From Acerihabitans sp035013185 (GTDB lineage: Bacteria > Pseudomonadota > Gammaproteobacteria > Enterobacterales > Enterobacteriaceae): 64,000 nt of DNA. Below, one piece after another: positions 1 through 8,075 of this stretch (positions are counted from its first letter, which is position 1; every line of letters begins with the position of its first letter). Under the pieces are notes generated by a model. The model was not told the DNA's origin. It ran no database searches and worked only from the letters and a program-made list of their open reading frames with translations. The translations under genes and the position numbers were made by a program. Where the stretch lies: contig NZ_JAYGJO010000023.1 in assembly GCF_035013185.1 (NCBI RefSeq), positions 1-64,000 on the forward strand, in the 5' to 3' direction.

Positions 1-655
1 GTTCTTCCGGGCGGATAGTCGGCATGTGCTGCTTTTTAGGTCGCTCGAAGGCATTGCCAATCCCTGACGCCGGATTGCTTTCAATTAAACCGGTGTTAAC
101 GGCAAATATCATAATCTCATTGATGCGCTGAACCAGCCTGCGTACCGTTTCAAGTGCGCCACGGGCTTTGATCGGTTCTAACGCCTGTATCAGGGTTCTG
201 GCCTTGATGTCCTGCACGGGGATATCTTCTATTGTGGGTAATAGATCCTTTTCAATAGAACGCCAAATATCTTGCGCATGCGTGGCGCTAACGCTGCCTT
301 GTTTGAGGGCAAACCAGTGTTGCGCAACGTTGATAAAAATGCTGTCCTGGGCGATTTGGCGCTGTTCTGCCTCATCCTCGGCTTTGGCCTGGGGATCAAT
401 GCCCTTGGCTAAAAGGGCGAGCTTTTCGCCTCTGATTTCTCTGGCATCGGCCAAAGACAGGGCAGGGTAAGCCCCGAGGCTAATCATGGTGCGCTGTGCG
501 GTGCCGGGTCGCTGATAACGAAAACGCCATATTTTTTTGCCGGTGGTTTTTACCAGCAAAAATAAACCGTCGCCATCATGCAGCGTCAGGTCTTTATCGA
601 GGGCTTTGGCTTTTTGTACTTCGGTATGGGTGAGGGGGCGTGTCGTCCGCGCCAT
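1..655 (-). CDS. int: P4-type tyrosine recombinase (integrase), C-terminus beyond window
   Basis: Site-specific recombinase expected to insert and excise the genomic island that lies to the left of the window. About 218 codons are visible, read leftwards from an ATG at 655-653. The first ~90 residues have the arm-DNA-binding pattern of P4/CP4-57 integrases: 'DGDGLFLLVK', 'KIWRFRYQRP' and 'SLGAYPALSLADAR'. A SAM-like core-binding region follows, ending in 'GLIESNPASGI'. The catalytic domain (Arg...His-x-x-Arg...Tyr) lies off the left edge, so activity cannot be judged. The gene starts 185 bp from the 3' end of ssrA and is transcribed away from it, the usual arrangement for islands that use ssrA as attachment site. 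Four copies of a 9-bp repeat lie just upstream. Confidence 0.88.
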   Translation of the reverse strand, partial: MARTTRPLTHTEVQKAKALDKDLTLHDGDGLFLLVKTTGKKIWRFRYQRPGTAQRTMISLGAYPALSLADAREIRGEKLALLAKGIDPQAKAEDEAEQRQIAQDSIFINVAQHWFALKQGSVSATHAQDIWRSIEKDLLPTIEDIPVQDIKARTLIQALEPIKARGALETVRRLVQRINEIMIFAVNTGLIESNPASGIGNAFERPKKQHMPTIRPEE

Positions 656-674
656 GTAAGGGATCGTCCATTAA

Positions 675-726
675 TTGGTATACGTTTATTGGTATACATC
701 ATAGCGTATACCAATTCGTATACCAA
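675..726. repeat. Four 9-bp repeats in palindromic array upstream of int
   Basis: TTGGTATAC occurs at 675-683 and 689-697, and its complement GTATACCAA at 706-714 and 718-726. Two direct copies therefore face two inverted copies. The array sits 20 bp upstream of the integrase start codon and between int and ssrA, so it could be an arm-type integrase site, an excisionase site or an operator for int. Which of these it is cannot be told from sequence. Confidence 0.75.
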
Positions 727-770
727 TAGACGCTGGATTTAGCTGGATATCCTCGGACAACTACAGATAC

Positions 771-806
771 AAAAAAGCCCACAAACCTAGGTGGGATGCG
801 GGCTTT
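771..806 (-). terminator. Intrinsic terminator downstream of ssrA
   Basis: Read on the minus strand, a ten-base-pair stem (one G-U pair) is formed by AAAGCCCGCA and TGTGGGCTTT and is followed by a run of T. It lies 34 bp beyond the tmRNA 3' end. A second perfect palindrome, CCGGAC-GT-GTCCGG, at 817-830 lies between it and the mature 3' end and may belong to the tmRNA precursor. Confidence 0.7.
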
Positions 807-839
807 CAGGACTTCGCCGGACGTGTCCGGATGATAAAT

Positions 840-1223
840 TGGTGGAGCTGGGGGGATTTGAACCCCCGTCCGGAATTATTACATCCTCGGTACTACATGC
901 TTAGTCCAATCATTACATTCACCTGGCAGCTGCGGATGGACACGCCACTGACAAACTAGCCTGATTAGATTTGACGCTTTAACCCCAGGCAGGATCTCCA
1001 CGCGAGCTCTTATGGGTTTTGGCCTCTCTTGATCCCCGTCCTAAGAGCGGAGGCTAGGGAGAGAGGGAACCATCAGTTTCTTAGGCTGATTAAGCTGCTA
1101 AAGCAGCAGGTTCGAACGAGTTATCGTTTGCAATTATTTTTTTTGAGGCTGTTTAACGAGGCCTACCTCACCTCGGCATGCACCTTGGGTTTCACAAATC
1201 CCGTCGAATCCAGAATCAGCCCC
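840..1223 (-). ncRNA. ssrA: tmRNA (ssrA)
   Basis: Transfer-messenger RNA that rescues ribosomes stalled on mRNAs lacking a stop codon, acting with SmpB. The 5' end GGGGCTGATTCTGGATTCGA (1223 downwards) and the 3' acceptor/T-arm ending in CCAGCTCCACCA (at 840) match the enterobacterial gene. At about 384 nt it is slightly longer than the E. coli RNA. The resume codon is GCA at 1131-1129, and the encoded tag reads ANDNSFEPAALAA before TAA at 1092-1090. That is 13 residues rather than the familiar 10-residue tag, but it keeps the ALAA protease signal. A promoter with TATAAT at 1243-1238 and TTGCCG at 1266-1261 (17-bp spacer) lies upstream. The 3' end is the probable attachment site of the adjacent island. 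Confidence 0.97.
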
Positions 1224-1269
1224 AAGTTGTTAATTTGATTATAGCAAAATTAGCATAACGCGGCAAACT

Positions 1270-1752
1270 TTAACGATTGGCGTGCTTCATAATGCGCGCT
1301 TTATCCACCTGCCATTCGCGCTCTTTAACGTCTGAGCGTTTGTCGAAATCTTTTTTACCTTTGGCCACGCCGATCTTGATTTTGGTCCAGGCGTTTTTCC
1401 AGTACATCGACAGGGCGACCACGGTATAACCCTCGCGGTTGACCCGGCCAATGAGAGAGCCGATTTCTCGTTTGTTCAGCAGCAGTTTACGGGTACGCAT
1501 AGGATCGCAAACCACATGCGATGAGGCTGCCATCAGCGGCTGGAAGGTGGCGCCGAACAAAAAGGCTTCGCCATCTTTCAGCACGACATAGCTGTCACTG
1601 ATGTTGGCTTTGCCAGCACGTAGTGATTTGACTTCCCATCCCTGCAACGCGAGTCCAGCTTCGAACTCTTCCTCAATGAAATATTCATGTCGGGCGCGTT
1701 TGTTCTGCGCAATGGTGGCTGATCCGGGTTTATATGCTTTTTTCTTTGTCAT
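1270..1752 (-). CDS. smpB: SsrA-binding protein SmpB
   Basis: Small RNA-binding protein that binds the tRNA-like part of tmRNA and carries it into the A site of stalled ribosomes. At 160 residues it has the usual length and is nearly collinear with E. coli SmpB: 'IAQNKRARHEYFIEEEFEAG', 'GWEVKSLRAGKANISDSY' and the basic C-terminal tail 'EWQVDKARIMKHANR' that enters the decoding centre. It is encoded just upstream of ssrA on the same strand, so both partners of trans-translation sit together. The ATG at 1752 agrees with the family start. Confidence 0.98.
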   Translation of the reverse strand: MTKKKAYKPGSATIAQNKRARHEYFIEEEFEAGLALQGWEVKSLRAGKANISDSYVVLKDGEAFLFGATFQPLMAASSHVVCDPMRTRKLLLNKREIGSLIGRVNREGYTVVALSMYWKNAWTKIKIGVAKGKKDFDKRSDVKEREWQVDKARIMKHANR

Positions 1753-1910
1753 GATGCTAAATATTATACAGTTTTGTGACGGGAATAAAATGCCTAAGTG
1801 CAGGTGTTGTGCGGATCTGCGGTTTTTTAAGACAATCGGTCATTAACAGTTTTTGTCTCATGACAGATAAATGATAATATTATGATGTATTAGTCATGAC
1901 AGGAATCCTT

Positions 1911-2345
1911 ATGCCTCATATCAATCGTTCTGCACTGGTGCCCTACAGCGCGGAGCAAATGTTCGCTTTAGTCAATGATATTCATGCTTATCCGGAATTT
2001 ATTCCCGGGTGTACCAGCAGTCGGGTGGTCGCTAAAGAGGGTAATGAGCTCACCGCTGAGATGGCGGTATCCAAGGCCGGTATTAGCAAAACGTTCACTA
2101 CGCGCAATGTTATTACCGATAATCAAAGCATTGTGATGCGTCTGGTGGAAGGGCCGTTTCGCTCTTTCGCCGGCAACTGGCGCTTTACCAGCTTAAGTCA
2201 GGATGCCTGCAAGATCGAGTTTGCGATGAGCTTTGAGTTTAAAAGCAAACTGATTGAACTGGCGTTTGGTCCGATATTCAAAGAAATGGCCAATAGCATG
2301 GTGCAGGCTTTTACTCAGCGGGCTAAAGAGGTTTATCGTGCCTGA
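1911..2345 (+). CDS. ratA: Ribosome-associated START-fold protein RatA
   Basis: RatA (YfjG) is a polyketide-cyclase/START-like protein. In E. coli it has been described as the toxin-like member of the ratA-rnfH pair that binds 50S subunits, and it is also a bacterial Coq10 homologue. The 144-residue product starts 'MPHINRSALVPYSAEQMF' and has 'SKAGISKTFTTRN' and the C-terminal helix 'ELAFGPIFKEMANSMVQAF' of the family. An in-frame upstream ATG at 1896 would add five residues; 1911 is chosen because it matches the family N-terminus. The stop codon overlaps the GTG start of rnfH, which indicates translational coupling. It diverges from smpB. Confidence 0.95.
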   Translation: MPHINRSALVPYSAEQMFALVNDIHAYPEFIPGCTSSRVVAKEGNELTAEMAVSKAGISKTFTTRNVITDNQSIVMRLVEGPFRSFAGNWRFTSLSQDACKIEFAMSFEFKSKLIELAFGPIFKEMANSMVQAFTQRAKEVYRA

Positions 2346-2640
2346 TATCCCGGACAGGCCTGATATCCATGTGGAAGTGGTGTATGCATTGCCCGATCGC
2401 CAGTACCGACATCAGATAACTTTGGCGGACGGAAGCACCCTCGAGCAGGCAATACAGGCATCGGGAATTCTTAGACAGCGCAAGGACATCGATTTGGCGA
2501 AGAACAAAGTGGGCATTTTCAGCCGACCAGCCAAGCTTGCCGATAAGATTAACGATGGCGACCGGGTGGAAATTTACCGGCCATTGTTAATCGACCCAAA
2601 AGATCTCCGCCGCCAACGCGCTGAGCGTACTAAAAAATAA
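2338..2640 (+). CDS. rnfH: RnfH family ubiquitin-like protein
   Basis: RnfH (YfjF, PF03658) is a small beta-grasp protein paired with RatA; its biochemical role is not settled. I chose the GTG at 2338, which overlaps the end of ratA, because it gives 100 residues, close to the ~96 of the E. coli protein. Longer in-frame starts lie inside ratA and are unlikely. The core 'VEVVYALPDRQYRHQITL', 'IDLAKNKVGIFSRPAKL' and 'DGDRVEIYRPLLIDPK' is typical, with a basic tail 'LRRQRAERTKK'. A weak hairpin overlaps and follows the stop (about 2636-2661). Confidence 0.93.
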   Translation: MPDIPDRPDIHVEVVYALPDRQYRHQITLADGSTLEQAIQASGILRQRKDIDLAKNKVGIFSRPAKLADKINDGDRVEIYRPLLIDPKDLRRQRAERTKK

Positions 2641-2793
2641 CCAGACCGTATCCGGTTATTTCCGAGCAAAAACACCCGGCGTAAAGGGGTTATTTACCGC
2701 CCAGTTCCGTTGGTTAAGGTGCTGGTATCCCTTACCATCATCCACTGATGTTTACCTTTTATGTCGCTGCGTTTAACGTTATCCGCTGTTTTC

Positions 2794-2818
2794 ACCAGCC
2801 CGCTGTTGATGGGCTGGT
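2794..2818 (-). terminator. Hairpin downstream of bamE
   Basis: A perfect 8-bp stem, ACCAGCCC (2794-2801) and GGGCTGGT (2811-2818), lies 28 bp after the bamE stop on its strand. The following T run is poor, so it could act as a transcript-end stabiliser or as a weak terminator between convergent rnfH and bamE. Confidence 0.5.
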
Positions 2819-2845
2819 AATGCGCCACAGGTTGCACTATTTGTT

Positions 2846-3193
2846 TTACTTCGGATCGGAATCCAGTGCGTCACGCCGATTAATGTTGGTCAAGACATCC
2901 GCATTATTGAAGGTCAGGATGACGGTTTGCTGAGTAACCGGCTCATGACCCGGCTGGCGACGGAATACATAGAACCAGGTGCTCGTGCCGAACGGGTCGC
3001 TCATCATTGGTGTACCTAACGTATAGGCTACCTGCTGTTTTTTCATGCCGGTATGAATTTTGGCCAAATCGCTTGCCGTGAGATAGTTTCCCTGATTGAT
3101 GTCCGGGCGGTAGACCAATCTTTCCAGCGTGGAACAACCGGCGGTTAACATCAGAAGTACGACAGCAGCAGCGGTCAACGTCTTACAGCTCAT
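2846..3193 (-). CDS. bamE: Outer membrane assembly lipoprotein BamE
   Basis: BamE (SmpA) is a lipoprotein of the BAM complex that folds beta-barrel proteins into the outer membrane. The 115-residue product has a lipoprotein signal 'MSCKTLTAAAVVLLMLTAGC' with the lipobox Cys at about residue 20. The BamE body follows: 'STLERLVYRPDINQGNYL', 'GMKKQQVAYTLGTPMMSDPF' and 'TWFYVFRRQPGHE'. The ATG at 3193 is preferred to one eight codons upstream because it begins the signal peptide and has AAAGGAATG upstream. The C-terminal tail after 'NINRRDAL' differs from E. coli, as is common. It sits alone, upstream of recN's 3' end. Confidence 0.96.
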   Translation of the reverse strand: MSCKTLTAAAVVLLMLTAGCSTLERLVYRPDINQGNYLTASDLAKIHTGMKKQQVAYTLGTPMMSDPFGTSTWFYVFRRQPGHEPVTQQTVILTFNNADVLTNINRRDALDSDPK

Positions 3194-3306
3194 AATAATC
3201 ACATTCCTTTTGGGCATAGGATGCCGATGATAATAGACCTTGTCGACATTGGAAACCTCTACAAGGCTCCTCTATGACCTCAGGAACATAAAAAAGTTGG
3301 TGTTTT

Positions 3307-4968
3307 CTAAGCAGCAAGCAATTCTTTAGCATTGGCCAAGGTGTTTTTCGTCACCTCACTACCGCCTAGAAGGCGCGCCAGCTCCTGCAAACGGGCTTTT
3401 TTATCCAAAGCCAGCATCTGGGTTTCGGTCTCAAGGCCGTCGGTATTTTTACTAACAAAAAAGTGATGATGGCCTGAGCCGGCAACCTGCGGCAAATGGG
3501 TCACACACAGCACCTGGGTAGATTCACCCAGTTGACGCAGCATTTTACCCACGATAGCGGCGGTGGGGCCGCTGATACCGACATCCACTTCGTCGAAGAT
3601 CAACGCCGGAGTATCCATCTTACGGGCGGTAATGACCTGTACCGCCAGTCCGATTCGGGAAAGTTCGCCGCCGGAGGCGACTTTGACCAAGGGTTGCAGG
3701 GGCTGACCGGGGTTGGTGGTCACCAAAAATTCTATACGGTCCGCGCCATCGACGCTTAACTGATCCGCGGCGAAGTGGACGACAATATCAAGTCTGCCGT
3801 GGGGCAAGGAGAGTTCCTGGATACTGTGGGTGATCAGGGCTGACAATTCAGCTGCATGCGCTACTCGTTTGTGATGGAGCTGCTCGGCCAACTGTTCAGC
3901 CTCATTACGATGCTGTTCAACCGCCAGTACCCGCGTTTGCGCATCGGTATCGTATTGCTCGCCCAATTGCTGTTCACGCAGCAATTGCTGATAAAACTGC
4001 GGCAGGTCCTCGGGGTTGACATGATGCTTACGCGCCAGGGCGATCTGGCGCGACAGCCGCAGCTCCAGATCGGATAAACGCTGGGGGTCCAGGTCCAGTC
4101 GATCGCCATAATGGCGCAGCTCATCGCTGGCCTCGGTAAGCTGTATTGCGGCCTCTTCCAGCAGGTCCATTACCGGAGAAAGTGTGCCGTCCATTGCCAC
4201 CAGCTCTGTGACCCGTTGTTTAATGGCATGAAGTTGACTGAGCAGGGTGTGGTCTTCTCCTTCGCTTAGCATCTCAAGCGCCTGACGGGTGGTAGCAATC
4301 AGTTGGCCGCTGTTGGCTAACATCTTATATTCCCGATCGATTTGTTCAAACTCATCGGCAACCGGCGCCAACTCATTAAGCTCTTTTAACTGATAGTGCA
4401 GCAGCTCACGCCGCGCCTCGCGTTCGGCGGCGTTCTGGCGGAAGGTTGCCAGATCCAGGCAACTTTGGTGCCATTGCTGATAAGCACCCGCCATGGCGTG
4501 TAGCAGCGTTTTTTCATCGGCATAGGCGTCCAGCAGCTGTTTTTGATAGTCTGGGCGCAACAAGAGCTGATGTGCGTGCTGACCGTGGATTTGAATCAGG
4601 TGATGGCCCAGTTCGCGCAGTTGCGACAGTGGTACCGATGTGCCGTTGATAAAGCCGCGGGAGCGGCCGTCATGGCCTACCACGCGTCGCAGCAGGCACT
4701 CATGACCCTCATCGAGCTCATTGTCCACCAGCCACTGAGCGGCCAGTGGGGTGTCGTTTAAGGCGAAACGTGCGCAGATATCCGCCCGGGGCGAGCCGGG
4801 CCGTACCATGCCAGCATCGGAGCGGCTGCCCAGGCACAGGCCGAGCGCATCGATGGCAATGGATTTACCCGCCCCGGTTTCGCCGGTGATAACGCTCATT
4901 CCCGATTTAAAATCAATCGTTAACTCGCGCACTATCGCAAAATTAGCAATGGTCAATTGAGCCAGCAT
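3307..4968 (-). CDS. recN: DNA repair ATPase RecN
   Basis: SMC-like ATPase of double-strand-break repair, strongly SOS-induced. The 553-residue protein has the full family length. Walker A 'GETGAGKS' is near residues 29-36, long coiled-coil arms run through about residues 150-370, and the ABC signature 'VASGGELSRIGLA' and Walker B 'ALIFDEVDVGISG' lie in the C-terminal head. The N-terminus 'MLAQLTIANFAIVRELTIDF' is standard. Two LexA-type boxes lie directly upstream (4996-5033). It stands alone between bamE and nadK with all three genes on the same strand. Confidence 0.98.
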   Translation of the reverse strand: MLAQLTIANFAIVRELTIDFKSGMSVITGETGAGKSIAIDALGLCLGSRSDAGMVRPGSPRADICARFALNDTPLAAQWLVDNELDEGHECLLRRVVGHDGRSRGFINGTSVPLSQLRELGHHLIQIHGQHAHQLLLRPDYQKQLLDAYADEKTLLHAMAGAYQQWHQSCLDLATFRQNAAEREARRELLHYQLKELNELAPVADEFEQIDREYKMLANSGQLIATTRQALEMLSEGEDHTLLSQLHAIKQRVTELVAMDGTLSPVMDLLEEAAIQLTEASDELRHYGDRLDLDPQRLSDLELRLSRQIALARKHHVNPEDLPQFYQQLLREQQLGEQYDTDAQTRVLAVEQHRNEAEQLAEQLHHKRVAHAAELSALITHSIQELSLPHGRLDIVVHFAADQLSVDGADRIEFLVTTNPGQPLQPLVKVASGGELSRIGLAVQVITARKMDTPALIFDEVDVGISGPTAAIVGKMLRQLGESTQVLCVTHLPQVAGSGHHHFFVSKNTDGLETETQMLALDKKARLQELARLLGGSEVTKNTLANAKELLAA

Positions 4969-4995
4969 GGTTGCTCCCTGTATATAAAAACACAG

Positions 4996-5033
4996 CTGTG
5001 GTTAAACACAGTATAAACTGGTTTTATGTACAG
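4996..5033 (-). promoter_or_regulatory. Two LexA (SOS) boxes of recN
   Basis: CTGT-N8-ACAG spans 4996-5011 exactly, and a one-mismatch copy, CTGG-N8-ACAG, spans 5018-5033. Both lie within 70 bp upstream of the recN start and would block its promoter. Known E. coli recN also carries multiple LexA boxes in this position; a third box was not found here. Confidence 0.9.
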
Positions 5034-5054
5034 TAAAGCAACCAATGCGATTTT

Positions 5055-5933
5055 TTAAAATAATTTTTTGGACCAGCCCAATTTAGTGCTTAACGTGTGG
5101 AAATAGTTGTAATCGTGCGGATGTATCAAATCCAAATGATATTTGCTGCGGCGAATAAAAATCTCTTCACCTTCCTGGATAGGCAGGGCAATTTGACTAT
5201 CGCAGCTGATTTCCAGTTCGCTGCCCACATGAGAGAATTTCAGGCGAATGGTGCTGCTGCCGTTGATCACCAGCGGACGAGATGACAGGGTGTGTGGGAA
5301 CATCGGCACCAGCGCGATGGCATCCACCGTCGGGGTAAGAATGGGGCCGCCGGCAGAGAGTGAATACGCCGTGGAGCCGGTAGGCGTGGCGATAATCAAC
5401 CCGTCCGAGCGTTGGGAAAACGCGAAGTTGTCATCGATATAGACTTCAAACTCAATCATATGCGCCACTTTCCCCGGATGAAGCACCACTTCATTGATGG
5501 CGGTGCTCAGCCGGCCGCATTCAGTACCACGGCAGACCTGCGCTTCCAGCAGGAAACGTTGCTCACAGCGGTAATTGCCCACCAGTACTTCTGCCAGTTG
5601 CTGCAAGGCTGAATCGGGATCCAGATCAGTGAGGAAACCCAGATTACCGCGGTTTACCCCGATAACCTTGATATCATAACGGGCCAGAATACGCGCCGCC
5701 CCCAGCATATTGCCGTCGCCGCCTACCACCACCGCCAGGTCGGCATGTTGACCAATATCCGCCAGGCTGCCGGTTTGCGCACCTTTCAACTTAAGGTCGC
5801 GGGCGATTTGGTGCTCCATGATGACGTTATGTCCTTTCTCCATCAGCCAATGATAAAGCTGTTCGTGCGTGGCCAAGGCATTTGGATGGCGCGGGTGGCC
5901 CACGATGCCAATACTTTGAAAGGGCGTGTTCAT
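5055..5933 (-). CDS. nadK: NAD kinase
   Basis: Cytosolic ATP-dependent kinase that converts NAD to NADP. The 292 residues from the ATG at 5933 equal the E. coli enzyme in length; an in-frame start seven codons upstream is less likely. Visible features are the nucleotide motif 'VVVGGDGNMLGAAR', 'GVNRGNLGFLTDLD', the NE/D-type motif 'AINEVVLHPGKVAHMIEFEV' and the substrate-binding 'SDGLIIATPTGSTAYSLSAG'. The C-terminus 'TLSTKLGWSKKLF' is the family standard. It diverges from grpE, as in E. coli. Confidence 0.98.
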   Translation of the reverse strand: MNTPFQSIGIVGHPRHPNALATHEQLYHWLMEKGHNVIMEHQIARDLKLKGAQTGSLADIGQHADLAVVVGGDGNMLGAARILARYDIKVIGVNRGNLGFLTDLDPDSALQQLAEVLVGNYRCEQRFLLEAQVCRGTECGRLSTAINEVVLHPGKVAHMIEFEVYIDDNFAFSQRSDGLIIATPTGSTAYSLSAGGPILTPTVDAIALVPMFPHTLSSRPLVINGSSTIRLKFSHVGSELEISCDSQIALPIQEGEEIFIRRSKYHLDLIHPHDYNYFHTLSTKLGWSKKLF

Positions 5934-5982
5934 GAATTTACTTTTCCTCACCATGTTTTGCTGGTTACATTATGCAGCATCC

Positions 5983-6010
5983 CTTGAATCCCCGCTATTC
6001 ATCCCCATAA
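5983..6010 (+). promoter_or_regulatory. Sigma-32 heat-shock promoter of grpE
   Basis: CTTGAA at 5983-5988 and CCCCATAA at 6003-6010, separated by 14 bp, match the sigma-32 consensus (CTTGAAA and CCCCATNT, 13-15 bp apart). The promoter lies 48 bp upstream of the grpE ATG. Confidence 0.9.
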
Positions 6011-6057
6011 TAAGCCAGGTAGCAAGATCAAAAGGCTAAAACGCGGAGAAACTCATA

Positions 6058-6651
6058 ATGAGTAGTAAAGAACAGAAGTCCCCTGACGAGCAAGTCTCAC
6101 AAGAAAACGAAATGGAACTCACACCAGCGCAGGTTGAAGAAGCACTGCCCGAGACCGCAGACGTCGTGGATCCACGCGATGAGCGTATCGCTGTTCTGGA
6201 AGCCCGGTTGGAGGAGCTGCAGCAACATGAGCGCGACAGCCTGCTTCGCGCCAAAGCGGAAGTAGAAAACGTTCGTCGCCGTAGCGAGTTGGACGTAGAA
6301 AAAGCCCATAAATTCGGATTGGAGAAATTTGCTGGCGAACTGCTGCCGGTGATCGACAATCTGGAGCGCGGGTTGGATATGGCTGATAAGTCAAACAGTG
6401 AGTTGACGCCGCTGATTGAGGGGATTGAATTAACCCTCAAGTCATTATTGGACGTGGTTCGTAAATACGGTATCGAGGTGGTCAGTGACACCCACGTGCC
6501 TTTCGATCCTTCTGTGCATCAGGCGATGACCATGCTGGAATCCGCCGATCATGAGCCAAATCACGTCATGATGATCATGCAAAAGGGTTATACCCTTAAT
6601 GGCCGTTTGCTTCGCCCCGCCATGGTGGCGGTGTCTAAAGCTAAAAACTAA
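6058..6651 (+). CDS. grpE: GrpE nucleotide exchange factor
   Basis: Co-chaperone that releases ADP from DnaK. It has 197 residues, the same as E. coli. An acidic, disordered N-terminus (to about residue 40) is followed by a long helix 'RDERIAVLEARLEELQQHER' that forms the dimer stalk. The four-helix and beta-wing region contains 'EKFAGELLPVIDNLERGLDM', 'HEPNHVMMIMQKGYTLNGRL' and the terminal 'LRPAMVAVSKA'. It is preceded by a sigma-32 promoter and forms a single-gene unit divergent from nadK. Confidence 0.98.
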   Translation: MSSKEQKSPDEQVSQENEMELTPAQVEEALPETADVVDPRDERIAVLEARLEELQQHERDSLLRAKAEVENVRRRSELDVEKAHKFGLEKFAGELLPVIDNLERGLDMADKSNSELTPLIEGIELTLKSLLDVVRKYGIEVVSDTHVPFDPSVHQAMTMLESADHEPNHVMMIMQKGYTLNGRLLRPAMVAVSKAKN

Positions 6652-6698
6652 CGCTCCAGAACCGGTCATCGGAATCGATAACCGGCTGACGTCTGCCA

Positions 6699-7382
6699 TT
6701 ACGCACTGGGGAGATGCGGTTGCCAATCAATTGGCGTTTCTCCACGTTGCGTCAACAGTGCATTGGCCTGTGAGAAATGCCTACAACCCATAAATCCCCG
6801 ATGGGCTGATAGCGGCGAAGGATGAGGCGCTTTAAGCACTGCGTGGCGTTTAGCATCAATAATTCCGCCTTTTTTCTGTGCGTGGGATCCCCAGAGCAGG
6901 AAAACAATCCCCTCGCGCGAATCATTTAAGACCTCGATCACTTTATCGGTGAAGGTTTCCCAGCCCAGGCTGGCGTGGGAATGCGCTTTGCCCGCTTCCA
7001 CCGTCAACACGGTGTTGAGCAGCAGTACACCCTGACCGGCCCAGCTTTGTAGGCAACCGTGCTCTGGCCGGATAAATCCCGGGATATCAGTCAGCAGTTC
7101 TTTATAGATATTAACCAGCGAAGGGGGGGCAGGCACGCCCGGTCGAACGGAAAATGACAAGCCATGCGCCTGGTTGGGGCCATGATAAGGATCTTGCCCG
7201 AGGATCACCACCTTCACCGCCGCCAGTTCGGTGTAGCGAAACGCATTAAACACATCCGACTGCGGAGGATAAATGGTTTTTCCCGCAGCCCGTTGACTGG
7301 CGACATACTCCAGTGTGTGCTGGAAGTAGGGCTGGTTTTTTTCACTGGCGAGGGCATCACGCCAGGTTGTACTCTGACTCAT
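6699..7382 (-). CDS. ung: Uracil-DNA glycosylase
   Basis: Family 1 enzyme that removes uracil from DNA at the start of base-excision repair. From the ATG at 7382 the product has 227 residues (E. coli 229); an alternative start eight codons upstream is not supported by the family N-terminus. The water-activating motif 'GQDPYHGPNQAHGLSFSV' and the DNA-intercalation loop 'HPSPLSAHRGF' are present, as is 'LLWGSHAQKKG'. It converges with grpE, ending 48 bp from it. Confidence 0.98.
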   Translation of the reverse strand: MSQSTTWRDALASEKNQPYFQHTLEYVASQRAAGKTIYPPQSDVFNAFRYTELAAVKVVILGQDPYHGPNQAHGLSFSVRPGVPAPPSLVNIYKELLTDIPGFIRPEHGCLQSWAGQGVLLLNTVLTVEAGKAHSHASLGWETFTDKVIEVLNDSREGIVFLLWGSHAQKKGGIIDAKRHAVLKAPHPSPLSAHRGFMGCRHFSQANALLTQRGETPIDWQPHLPSA

Positions 7383-7588
7383 GGTTCGCTCCATGTTGTT
7401 CGGCAATAAGGACCGTAGCTTACCGGTATCTGGCGTGAGGAGAAATCATTTCCGTTTCTCAATCACCCGACCCACCTGTCTTAGCGACATCGGCGGTTTT
7501 ATTGCCAGCTCGGCATAACGATAAAAGTGGCTAAATTGATGTAAAACAAAAATAGGATATTTTGATGAACAAGCAAACTGCTCAAAAA

Positions 7589-7602
7589 TTGATTTATATC
7601 AA
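7589..7602 (+). promoter_or_regulatory. FNR site upstream of grcA
   Basis: TTGATTTATATCAA is a perfect match to the FNR half-site palindrome TTGAT-N4-ATCAA and lies about 90 bp before the grcA ATG. This agrees with the anaerobic induction of grcA (yfiD) known in E. coli. Confidence 0.9.
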
Positions 7603-7691
7603 AGAAATCGAACGTCGTTATGGGTATATAATGAGCAATGGACAATTGGTTTTACCAAAAAAATTATCAAGCCACACTACAGAGGCAAATT

Positions 7692-8075
7692 ATGATTAGC
7701 GGAATTCAGATTACTAAAGCCGACAACAAAGCACTGCAAAATTCCTTCTGGCTGCTGGACAGCGACGTTAAACAGGCCCGTTGCCTGTGCGCTGTGGGCG
7801 GTTACGCCGATGACCAGATCGTTGCGTTAGGGGATCTGGGAAAGATGGAATACCGTGAAATCCCACTGGAAATGAAAGAAAAAGTGCGGGTGGAAGGCGG
7901 TCAACATTTGAATGTAAACGTATTGACCCGTGAAACGCTGGAAGAAGCCATCGCCGATCCGGATAAATATCCACAGTTGACCATCCGCGTTTCAGGCTAT
8001 GCCGTACGTTTCAATTCGTTGACGCCGGAACAACAGCGCGACGTGATCACCCGTACCTTTACGTCCACCCTGTAA
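7692..8075 (+). CDS. grcA: Autonomous glycyl radical cofactor GrcA
   Basis: GrcA (YfiD) replaces the oxygen-damaged C-terminal glycyl-radical part of pyruvate formate-lyase. The ATG at 7692 gives 127 residues, as in E. coli, starting 'MISGIQITKAD'. An in-frame upstream start at 7638 would add 18 unrelated residues. The radical-bearing motif 'RVSGYAVRFNSLTPEQQRDV' is intact near the C-terminus, with the radical Gly inside 'VSGYA'. The FNR box upstream supports expression under low oxygen. Confidence 0.97.
   Translation: MISGIQITKADNKALQNSFWLLDSDVKQARCLCAVGGYADDQIVALGDLGKMEYREIPLEMKEKVRVEGGQHLNVNVLTRETLEEAIADPDKYPQLTIRVSGYAVRFNSLTPEQQRDVITRTFTSTL

Noticed and set aside
840..912. Separate tRNA gene suggested by the acceptor/T-arm sequence GGTTCAAATCC
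   Set aside because: This is the tRNA-like 3' end of tmRNA, not an independent tRNA.
2748..2933. 61-codon plus-strand frame between rnfH and bamE
   Set aside because: It overlaps the bamE 3' end and a hairpin and has no supporting features.
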